Below are positions 51,520 through 59,394 of a stretch of 64,000 nt of DNA, piece after piece (positions within the stretch are counted from its first letter, which is position 1; every line of letters begins with the position of its first letter). The position numbers and the translations under genes were made by a program. The stretch covers positions 443,828,792 to 443,892,791 of the forward strand of contig CM077115.1 in the NCBI GenBank assembly GCA_039619475.1, in the 5' to 3' direction. The stretch is from Icerya purchasi (taxonomy: Eukaryota; Arthropoda; Insecta; Hemiptera; Monophlebidae). The notes below the pieces were generated by a model that saw only the letters and a program-made list of their open reading frames with translations, made no database searches and was not told where the DNA came from.

Positions 51520-52580
51520 AATGTTTGGCCATTACGTTTTAAAGCCGATAAAAATGCTACGGAAACGTTTGAAATGTTTAAAGTCGCTTACGGCGAGTCT
51601 GTAATGTCTCGTGCTAGTATGTTTCGTTGGTATTTCGTCAGGTAGAGAGAGAGAGAGAGAGAGAGAGTTAATTGCAGACGAGGAAAGTTGCGACGGACTT
51701 TGCGCAACGAAAACGAACGAAAACATCGCTCACATTGTTGCTATGTTGAAAGAGCATCGAAGTGCAGCCTACTACTGCAGGTTGGTCCAAGAGCTAACCG
51801 GTATTCCAAAAGCCATCGCAATGAATTATCAAGAATGATTTATAAAAGAGGAAGTTATGCGCGCGCTTCATTCCACATGTCCTGACTGTTGAACAACGAC
51901 AGTGACGTGTTTCGCACGCACACGACATTCTCGGAATGATCCGAATGTAGCCGAATTCTGTTAACGCGATTATTGCCTACGATGAAAGCAGCTAATGATT
52001 TGCTTATGACTATGAAACAAAACGGCAAAATGCCCCCAATAGGTTGAGAAAAATTCATCGCGACTGATGAAATCACGGTTTCCGAAATCAAAAGTAAAAA
52101 AAACTCAATCGTTTTTTGTTTTTTTTTTTTTTTTTGTAACTTCGAAGGAATCTTACATCGAGAGCTTGTTCCTTAGGAAATAGCAGTTAATGAAGTATTT
52201 TCTCAGAATGTGCTGTGTATCGCTTTTGTAAAAGGATTGCATTAGGCCGAAGATAGATCATTTTTCTAGTTGCACGACAATGCGTCGGTTCACAGCCACC
52301 CTGGTACTCGGCAGATTTAGTCCCCCGATTATTTTTTCTCCCTAAAGCTGAAGATGGAGAGTTGAAAGGGGACCCCATTTTGCTTATTTTGTTTCGATTG
52401 AAGATTTTCTTAAGATGTTGTGACAAGAAAGTTGAACATGATTATTTTAAGAGAAGATTTTTCAAGGGCTATGGGAAAGCTGACAAAACGTGCCAATTGA
52501 GGCATGCCCCCCCCCCCCATGTAATGATGACTACTTTGAATCAAAAATTTGTCGAAAAAAATTTTGCAATTTTTTTGTAC
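51520..52580 (+). mobile_element. Decayed mariner transposase relic with GA microsatellite
   Basis: Reading across frames on + gives mariner transposase blocks in order. These are a helix-turn-helix part (ATETFEMFKVAYGESVMSRA at 51553-51610), a second DNA-binding part near 51740-51830, and a stretch resembling HVLTxEQRQxRVxHAHDIL at about 51870-51935. Then come a piece with FAYDYETKRQ (about 52000-52030), and LHDNA-like and YSxDLxPxxFFLPK-like pieces at about 52275-52350. The frame is broken by several stops and shifts. A (GA)n run at 51645-51667 sits where the rest of the first DNA-binding domain should be. A poly(T) run at 52117-52135 lies in the catalytic region. This is a different lineage from the intact copy at 54.9-56.2 kb. 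TIRs were not recognised. Confidence 0.8.
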
Positions 52581-52984
52581 GTTTTGTAGCCACAGTCTAA
52601 AATTTTTAGGATGCATCGTGTATATCAATTTTTAAGCATTTCTTTAGTTTCGTTGGTGATATTGCGAAAAAAAAATAAATCGTTATTTTTGTGATTATTT
52701 AATTTGAACTATATTTTATATGCGTGCGTGTAAAATAATTGTTAGTTGTTTTTTTTTTTGCGATCCGGCCGGTTTTACGTTTTTTTTTTCTTCTGCTTAT
52801 TCTTCATTGGAAGGATAGAAAAAACTATTCGTTACATTTCAGTGTTAAAATATCTTTTATATTTGGAGACATTTGCTTTGCATCTATTTTTAAATGTAGG
52901 TGAATACATGCCTGTTTGTTATAAACTGTATAATAAAAACCAACTTTAATAACAAACAAAATATAAGAAGGGGGTAAAAGTAAT

Positions 52985-53142
52985 TTGTAACAATAAATTA
53001 AATTAATACCTTATTTAGGAGCGTTTTCGGGTATAACCCACCATCAGCTAGTTTTGAGTTTTAATTTAGTTTTAGCTGAAGATGGGTTATACCCGAAAAC
53101 GTTCCTAAATATAAGGTATTTTAATTTATTGTTATAAATTAT
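52985..53142. repeat. Inverted pair of hammerhead-like motifs
   Basis: Two arms (52985-53052 and 53072-53142) are inverted copies. The right arm on + reads TTTAG, CTGAAGA, TGGGTTATACCC, GAAA, ACGTTC, CTAAA. CTGANGA, a short hairpin (GGGT/ACCC), GAAA and a flanking TTTAG/CTAAA helix are the layout of a type I hammerhead ribozyme with a minimal helix III, as reported for Penelope-like elements. One unpaired T follows CTGAAGA, which is not canonical. The left arm read on - has CTGATGG in place of CTGANGA. No Penelope reverse transcriptase was seen nearby. Confidence 0.7.
53071..53110 (+). ncRNA. Candidate hammerhead-like self-cleaving RNA motif
   Basis: CTGAAGA is at 53076-53082, helix II GGGT/ACCC at 53084-53094 with a TAT loop, and GAAA at 53095-53098. 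AACGTT follows as a self-complementary helix III that could form only as a dimer, then C as the predicted cleavage base (53104), then CTAAA pairing with TTTAG at 53071-53075. The extra T at 53083 and the very short helices may abolish activity. This is a candidate from pattern only. Confidence 0.4.
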
Positions 53143-54665
53143 TTTTACCACCATATTATATTGTTTGTTATTAAAGTTTCTTTATTATAATTTTATTCAG
53201 TTTTGCGTTTATTCCTGTATTCGTACTTAATTTGTAGATTTTATCTTTATTTTACATTTCGTTTTCACTGCTCGCGCTACGTAGCGCATTTGTGGAATTT
53301 TTGCAATAATAACGGTAAATTGATTTGATTTGATATTCAAGAGATTTGTTTGGAGACTCTTTTTTTTTTTGCATGTTAAATTTAAATAAACCAAAGAGAA
53401 TTAAGGAGCACGAGGAAAAGCAGAACTAATAAAGCAATTGTAAGAAAAAGGGAATGTAAATTTTCTTTTCGTTACGCATGTTATTTAAAAGAATGTTTCA
53501 GAGGGTTATTTTTATGACTTGTATCTGTTTCTTGTTGTTAGTTAAGGGTGTTGCAGAGTTGAATAGAGTATTTCAAAGTACAATGATTCGTACTAATTGA
53601 AGAAGAAGGGAATGTTTTTTTCGTATCTTAAATGAGATATCAGTGTATGTAGTTATTAATAAATATAAATTTTATAACTGTTATTTTTTTTTTTTTAAAA
53701 AAAGCAGTTGTTATCCGGTAAAATAATAAAAATTACCATTCATCCTTAAAAGACGCTTCATATGTTACACAATACACGGCTCGATTTAATTTTAATACAT
53801 TTCGTTGAAAGTGGTTTTTGTCGTATTTATCAAAATTTACAGCCAGATCAAAGTACTGACATGAATGGCTTGTACCAAGTTTGAATAGAAAATATCTATT
53901 CATTTCGATATTGGGCAAGGGCTTCTGACAAATACTAGTTAAATGTGTCTACAAAATGAGATAAGTTCCAACATTCCAATATACAAGTAATAATTTTCTC
54001 TATCCGTACACGCATGGCTGATACCAACTGAAACAATATCACCGACGCTTAAAGATTTTTGTGTGATTAAAAGTAAATGTTAAGTTTGAGAGAGTGAACT
54101 TGTTGCTGATTCATTCCAATATTTACTTTATAGCACGCAGAGAAATATTGTAGGGAGATGATTAAACGAAAAAAAGAGAAAATAAATAATAAATAATAAA
54201 AAAATGGTTTTTAAATGAAAAAATGCTATTTGTCGTAGGTTAAAGTTTTAATTCAAATGGTTGCCGTGGTTTATGTAAATTTAACCATTCTATCGAATTT
54301 TTTAACGTTAATAATTTTTACTTCTTTATAAGCTGAAACTTCATCATTCTGAATGTTAATTGAAAATTCGACGGACAAACCTGGTGGATTTTTTATATTA
54401 GTTTAATTTTATATTATTTTATACAGTATATTTATGTCCTCCCGTGTGTGTATGTTAAAACCATATCTTCAAGTCAGTAACAAACAATTTTTTTTTTACA
54501 CAATTATTTATAGGACCGCTGAAAAAATGAAATAATTTTTAAAATTCACCATTAACGAGCATAATAATATCGTTTACTCAGTGAAGTTGAAATAAAAACA
54601 TTTAGTAGATTTATCATATTTTAAATATTCTTTTATACTGATCCAACAAATTACGTAATTTAATA

Positions 54666-54835
54666 GTCAGTAAATATATACGAAATATAAATTTACAAAA
54701 CATAATTAATTGTAAATAAAATATTGCTGCTAGTTTCTGTATTACGTTTTATGCAACCGTGCGTCGGCAACACTTTATTTACAATTAATTGTGTTTTATG
54801 AATTAGTATTTCATATATTGTCATTAATACTGTTT
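54666..54835. repeat. Small inverted repeat upstream of the mariner
   Basis: Left arm 54666-54730 contains AATTAATTGTAAATAAA and right arm 54765-54835 contains TTTATTTACAATTAATT, its complement; the match extends outward imperfectly over about 60 bp per arm. The spacer is about 35 bp. It may be a short MITE; no target duplication was identified. Confidence 0.65.
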
Positions 54836-54919
54836 CTGCTGATGGAAGTATCTCGTTTCTATTACAACTTCAAAATTTAAAATTTTAAAATGTGAAGTTA
54901 CCGCTTTTTTATATATATA

Positions 54920-56238
54920 CACCCTGTCAAGAAAGTATCGGGAATTGTTAAATAAAACGAACAATTTTTAATTTTCATCCAAATTTATTTTGTCACCTTC
55001 AAAATAACATCCATTCGAAGCGATGCACATATGCCAACGCTTTTTCCACTCAGCAAAGCACTTCTGATAGGCGGTTTCCGGGATGGCCTTTAGCTCTCGC
55101 GTCGCATTCGTCTTGATGTCATCAATCGATTCGAAGCGCATTCCCCGTAGCGGAAATTTGAGTTTTGAGAATAGGAAGAAGTCGTAGGGTGCTAAATCTG
55201 GTGAATACGGCGGTTGTTCGATGATATTTACCGAGTGTTTGGCCAAAAACTCATTCACAATTATGGCTTTGTGAGACGGCGCATTATCGTGATGGAGAAT
55301 CCAAGAATTGTCGACCCACAAATCGTTACGTTTACGACGGATAGCCTCTCTCAAACGTCTCAAAACACTTAAGTAAAACTCTTTGGTGACTGTCTGTCCG
55401 GCTGGCACATATTCATAGTGTACCACGCCTCGAATATCGAAGAAAACAATCAACATGATCTTCACTTTCGATCGGCTTTGGCGAGGTTTTTTCGGCTTTG
55501 GCGCGCCAATTGGCCGCCATTCGGACGATTGCTGGTTCGTAAGCGTGTCGTACTCGTACACCCATGTCTCGTCACCAGTAATTATCTTTTCCAAGAAGGT
55601 AGGATCCAAATTGGCTCGATCCAGCATGTCTGCAGCTACCTGTTCTCGGTACTTTTTTTGAAAGAAATTCAGGTCTTTCGGAACAAGCCGAGCCGCAACG
55701 CGTTGCATACCCAATTTTTCGTGCACAATCGTACGTACGCTCTCGTGTGACATGCCCAATCCATGAGCCATCTCTCTCAAGCTCACATGACAATTTTCAG
55801 CAACGATTTCCTTGATTTTATCGACGTTATCATCGGTCACACTCGTTGAAGGCCGTCCAGAGCGAGGCATGTCTTCGACCGTCTCCCGACCATCCTTGAA
55901 CGCTCTGTACCACTCGTAAACCCGCGTTTTTGATAAAGCAGATTCACCAAAAGCCTTCTGTAACATTTTCAGTGTATCGGCACAAGAAATTTCGTTCGAA
56001 ACACAGAATTTAACACAAGTACGTTGTTCAATATTTTCACTCATTGTAAAACTTCGACAAAACACTTCAAGGTCGACTGATTTTAACAGCTGCTGTAAAC
56101 ACACTGGTTGACAGATCGCGCTAAAAATAGGCATCATAATACAAAACAGTTGTACCAACCTGGAAAAAAAAAATTATCTGCCTAGCTATTACCCGGGAGA
56201 TTTAAATTGACAATTCCCGATACTTTCTTGACAGGGTG
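54920..56238 (-). mobile_element. Full-length mariner (DD34D) transposon with perfect TIRs
   Basis: The 1319-bp element is bounded by 29-bp inverted repeats at 54920-54948 and 56210-56238 that are identical to each other; each starts CACCCTGTCAAGAAAGT. TA dinucleotides flank both ends (54918-54919 and 56239-56240), as expected for the TA target duplication of Tc1/mariner elements. It contains one uninterrupted transposase frame on the - strand. It sits within intron C on the strand opposite to the host gene, about 245 bp before exon 4. Perfect TIR identity and an open frame argue for recent insertion; the surrounding copies of other families are all decayed. Confidence 0.95.
54968..56044 (-). 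CDS. Mariner transposase, apparently intact
   Basis: The frame encodes 358 residues from the ATG at 56042-56044, close to the usual 345-360 for mariners. The same frame stays open 38 codons further upstream, but the N-terminus starting MSENIEQR aligns with the start of the helix-turn-helix domain, so I choose the internal Met. Visible parts are the paired helix-turn-helix region with FGESALSKTRVYEWYRAF (residues 32-49), an RSGRPS linker (61-66), and LVPKDL (120-125) in place of the WVPHEL motif. The DDE/D core follows: D158 in TGDETWVYEY, D253 in HHDNAPSH and D288 in YSPDLAPYD. There are 34 residues between the second and third Asp, the DD34D signature. The C-terminus has the usual WKKRW and YFEGD. 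The protein cuts the element at its ends in the nucleus and inserts it at TA. No stop, frameshift or missing catalytic residue is visible. Confidence 0.95.
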   Translation of the reverse strand: MSENIEQRTCVKFCVSNEISCADTLKMLQKAFGESALSKTRVYEWYRAFKDGRETVEDMPRSGRPSTSVTDDNVDKIKEIVAENCHVSLREMAHGLGMSHESVRTIVHEKLGMQRVAARLVPKDLNFFQKKYREQVAADMLDRANLDPTFLEKIITGDETWVYEYDTLTNQQSSEWRPIGAPKPKKPRQSRSKVKIMLIVFFDIRGVVHYEYVPAGQTVTKEFYLSVLRRLREAIRRKRNDLWVDNSWILHHDNAPSHKAIIVNEFLAKHSVNIIEQPPYSPDLAPYDFFLFSKLKFPLRGMRFESIDDIKTNATRELKAIPETAYQKCFAEWKKRWHMCIASNGCYFEGDKINLDEN

Positions 56239-56484
56239 TATATATATATATATGGATAAAACTATAAGACCGTTACATCGTTAACGTTCTTAATTTTATA
56301 ACGTGAATTTTTGTTATTATAAGAACCCCGGCATTTACTGTCTATCAAGACTGTTAAATTCTTTCCGAAAATTTATTAAATATATGCCTATATTTATATA
56401 TATATGTATGTATGTACGTATATCGCTTATTATAAATTGTTTAATTGTAATAAGAGGAATAATAATAATTATCGTGTAAAATAG

Positions 56485-56672
56485 ATGCAAATGGTACTTG
56501 GAATCCGCATTCGGTCGAATTAGCGCTGTGGACTCATTTCGTTGCTTGCGAACTGAAACCGGAGTTATTGGATAACATTCCAACATCTAATGGATCATCT
56601 GCCGCGGCAGATAGTAATGACGCTTTACACCAGAACGGCGACGCTAACAAATCTCCGCAGAGTACTAGTAAA
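56485..56672 (+). CDS. Exon 4: WNPHSVELALW helix and start of low-complexity tail
   Basis: The acceptor is GTAAAATAG at 56476-56484, with a weak pyrimidine tract, and the donor is AAA|GTAAGT at 56673, a consensus site. The first two bases complete an Asp codon. The translation starts ANGTWNPHSVELALWTHFVACELKP in form of a conserved helical block (given here in its key residues: W143, W153, the ELKPELLD turn), then changes to an Asn/Ser/Asp-rich tail. The full-length mariner ends about 245 bp upstream of this acceptor, so the weak acceptor and the insertion lie close together. Confidence 0.92.
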
Positions 56673-57722
56673 GTAAGTTTTTTCTATTATGCACTCTTTA
56701 TCAAAAAGTGTTTTCTCTCCATTATATAAAATGAAGTTAATTAAAAGTAAGAGACGTTAGAAGCGCTACATTTTAGAAGATGTACAGATCGATTAGGTAT
56801 TAAAATTAAATGTAAACTAGAAAGTAAAGTAGAGATTATAATTGAAAATAATTTTTATAATCAACATTTTCATAAGTACTCACTTTTTTTTTTTTTTTTT
56901 TTTTATTGAGCAATTATTAGAATCTTAAAATAAATTTTAAATAAGTAATAAATATAACAACGGGGAAAGGAACGTGAAATAAAAACTTAGCCTAACGACG
57001 AGTTTTTAAGGATACAGCAATGTACACATGTAGAGTTTACACGAGATTTGCAGGTTTACAGCGTTTGAGCCTACATGATTTGAGTTCCAGTTGCTATATT
57101 TATTACTTATTTAAAATTTATTTCAAGATTCAAATAATTGCTCAATAAAAAAAAAAAAAAAAGCTTACATTACTCATGCAGACTTCTACTTTGTCCATAC
57201 CTAAAATAATAGTAGTTGTTGAGAAGTTATGATTCAGCTTGCACTGTCTGTCTACATTTAATGTATGGCGTTGTGTCAGTTATTTGGACTTTTCAAAACA
57301 CTATTCTAGGCCGCGGTTATTTTTAGGAGTGTAGTAACAAAAACGTACTAGACGTCGGATTTTCAGACGAATCACTAGATTAATCGACTTTTTTTAGTCT
57401 GAATCTACGCAAACGACATGATTAAAGAGACAAATTGGGAATGATAGGAAATAGCTAGAAGGGGGGAATATAAGAAAGGAAAGAACAGTTATTGTGCTAC
57501 ATGAGCATCGAGCACAGGAAAGATTCACAGGAAAGATTGGCAGGAACGATTATACCTTTGCAGAAAACGGTAAGAACTCGGAAGGTCAACAGGGTAATGA
57601 AAAGTGTACTTGGCCTGCCGTCCAGGCTTTATTTTTATGTAAATATGTATAGGTGTATATATACTTTTTTCTAATTACACGCGTGAAATTTATTCTTACA
57701 AAATAATATTCATGTAAAACAG
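56673..57722 (+). other. Intron D of the split gene
   Basis: Starts GTAAGT and ends AAAACAG. It contains the inverted repeat at 56.89-57.16 kb. The 60-codon frame at 57492 has no motif. Confidence 0.85.
56886..57163. repeat. Inverted repeat with T/A tails in the last intron
   Basis: Left arm 56886-56960 is a T run, ATTGAGCAATTATT, and a following stretch ending AAATAAGTAATAAATATA. Right arm 57095-57163 is its near-perfect complement ending TTGCTCAAT and an A run. The arms are about 60 bp plus the homopolymers, separated by about 135 bp. The structure could be one fold-back element or two tailed elements in head-to-head order. Confidence 0.75.
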
Positions 57723-58451
57723 GATGATGAATGTTCGGACGAAGCTAATGCGACAGTGGTGTCCACGGTGTCTAAGAATGGTGAAAGTAAGACCGAAGCT
57801 GACGTTAATGCAACGGAAGATGTCGTTAATAGCGATAACATCAGTGCAACAAATGGTACTGCTACTACTAATGATGCAACTGATGTTACTACTACAGCAG
57901 CTCCTGTTCCCCATATTAATGATGCAACCAATACGGCTGCCGATGTGATTGATACTGCCGCCGATGTGGTTGTTGATGTTGACGGTGATAGCGGAAAAGT
58001 TTCTCCAGCACAAATTCCTTCAAACGGAGATGTTGCCACCGATTACACAACTACTTCGTCGACGGAACCGCAAAACGAAATGAAAAACGATTGTACGATA
58101 AACGTCGATTCGACCACCAACGACCATAATATTAATGACGAAAAAGTTCGCTCGGCAGAAAAGAATATCAAGAAAACCGTGACTGCGGACGACGCGAAGG
58201 TATCGCCAGCGGACGACGCGAAGGTATCGCCAGCGGAAAAGCGCGATGAGCAAAAACAGCGGCCGCATAATAACGAAATTAGTACGAAGAGATTGATGAA
58301 ACTAACTGAAGAAGAGGAAGAGTACTTTTCCGCGGAAGAAGTTCCAGAGCCTGCAAACAAGAAAGTTAAATTGCAGCCAGACAAGGAGCTCGTCGTAGAT
58401 GCAGAACAAACTACTAGTGAACAGATGGAGGAGCCGACCACCTCAGTTTAA
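57723..58451 (+). CDS. Exon 5: acidic low-complexity C-terminal tail, stop TAA
   Basis: The acceptor is TGTAAAACAG at 57713-57722. The frame stays open for 242 codons to TAA at 58449-58451. The tail is rich in Asp, Asn, Thr, Val and Ala at first, then in Glu and Lys. It contains a perfect 24-bp tandem duplication (58188-58211 and 58212-58235) that doubles the octapeptide DDAKVSPA. Near the end are TEEEEEYFSAEE and PANKKVKLQPD; the latter resembles a monopartite nuclear localisation signal of the c-Myc PAAKRVKLD kind. I see no folded domain, and the tail is probably disordered. A nuclear location is inferred from the NLS-like stretch only. Long open frames on the opposite strand here are shadows of the low-complexity coding sequence. 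Confidence 0.92.
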   Translation, partial: DDECSDEANATVVSTVSKNGESKTEADVNATEDVVNSDNISATNGTATTNDATDVTTTAAPVPHINDATNTAADVIDTAADVVVDVDGDSGKVSPAQIPSNGDVATDYTTTSSTEPQNEMKNDCTINVDSTTNDHNINDEKVRSAEKNIKKTVTADDAKVSPADDAKVSPAEKRDEQKQRPHNNEISTKRLMKLTEEEEEYFSAEEVPEPANKKVKLQPDKELVVDAEQTTSEQMEEPTTSV

Positions 58452-59390
58452 AAGATTTCCCTTAACTTAGTGTTTGTTCCCGAAAATAACGCGTACACCG
58501 GACTTTCTATCCGATTTCCTGTCTTTTGGACTCCTTAAATCGTTTTTCCTCCATCTTTCGTCCAACATTTTATATATATATATATATAAAATTTGCGCGC
58601 GCGATAATTCGTATATTTATATTTTTCCGAAATTTATATATTATAATTTATCACAAAATGATGTCTCGTTTCGAAAAATGATTGTTCTAAGTATATTTAT
58701 TTTTTGGGGGTTATTTTAGTAATATTGTAGCATTTGTGAGATATTAAATTTAATATACGTCACTTCCAGAATACAATTAGGATAATTTTTCTTTCCATAT
58801 TCTTGTTTTCTCTCATTCTGCTTTTTATCATTATTCCCACCATTTCAGATGCAGAGTTTTATCAACATACAGCTAATCACGTGTGTATATATTATATATA
58901 TATATACCGATCATGTACTTAATTTATTTTTTTAAACAAACAGACATTGTAGCTTATTTTCCTTCATTCTCTTCGAGTGATATTCACAAAAAAAAAAAAA
59001 AAAGGTATTTTATTACGTATTTATCATAATATGTTTAATTTATTATAATACTAAAAGTATGTGTACTGCATACGCACATAAACGATATATGTTAAGCTAC
59101 TTTAAATCATATTAATAACGGCTTATAGCCTCGAATATGTTAGATTACATTTAGGTATGTATGTTGCGTTATTCATTTGTAACAGTTGACATAGATACGC
59201 ACGTATACATCGTTGATGATGCAGTAGTATACTGATGCTGTTTCAGTTTCTTTTTTTATTTCATTAATAGTATTCTCTATATATATATATAAATATATTA
59301 TTACACATTTTATAAATCATTTTTGAATTATGCCAAATGTACTTTACATTCTCATGTAATAAAGATCTGTGTATTATTTCTAAAATATTT
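58452..59390 (+). other. 3' untranslated region of the split gene
   Basis: No coding frame follows the TAA. The sequence is AT-rich, with TA runs at 58572-58586, 58889-58905 and 59278-59297 and a poly(A) tract at 58988-59003. Candidate cleavage signals are ATTAAA at 58743-58748 and AATAAA at 59358-59363, so a short (about 0.3 kb) and a long (about 0.95 kb) 3' UTR are both possible. Confidence 0.6.
59358..59363 (+). terminator. Poly(A) signal AATAAA
   Basis: A consensus AATAAA lies in CATGTAATAAAGATCTGTG and is followed by a GT/T-rich stretch (CTGTGTATTATTTC), as expected downstream of a cleavage site. It is the clearest signal downstream of the stop codon. The ATTAAA at 58743 is an alternative. 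Confidence 0.55.
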
Positions 59391-59394
59391 TATT

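Larger units (their letters stand above)
42126..56484 (+). other. Intron C of the split gene, about 14.4 kb
   Basis: GT at 42126 and AG at 56483-56484. It contains two Helitron ends, one decayed and one full-length mariner, the hammerhead-like inverted pair and a small fold-back element. Stretches 42.2-45.4, 47.7-51.4 and 53.2-54.6 kb hold nothing I recognise. Confidence 0.85.
29213..59390 (+). other. Split host gene, 5' incomplete: conserved HhH-like protein
   Basis: Five exons join without frameshift: phases at the four junctions are 0, 1, 1 and 0, and every intron starts GT and ends AG. Intron lengths are about 4.6, 7.9, 14.4 and 1.05 kb. The joined partial protein is 442 residues after a split first codon. 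Residues 1-200 read as a conserved globular region with an LKGVG helix-hairpin-helix-like turn at 76-80; residues 201-442 are acidic and low complexity. From memory I associate this N-terminal sequence with an uncharacterised conserved insect family, but I cannot name the gene. The first exon opens with only the third base of a codon, so at least one 5' exon is missing. I inspected many upstream donor sites and found none that gave an ATG-containing exon in the right phase. The missing exon may lie outside the window or be too short to recognise. The mRNA end is set by the AATAAA at 59358. Confidence 0.9.

Noticed and set aside
52350..52372. CTGAAGATGGAGAG resembling the hammerhead core
   Set aside because: It is part of the decayed mariner coding sequence (LKMES...) and has no helix II or GAAA in place.
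57696..58441. Long - frames over exon 5
   Set aside because: They are shadows of the low-complexity coding tail; the + frame has splice phase continuity with four other exons.
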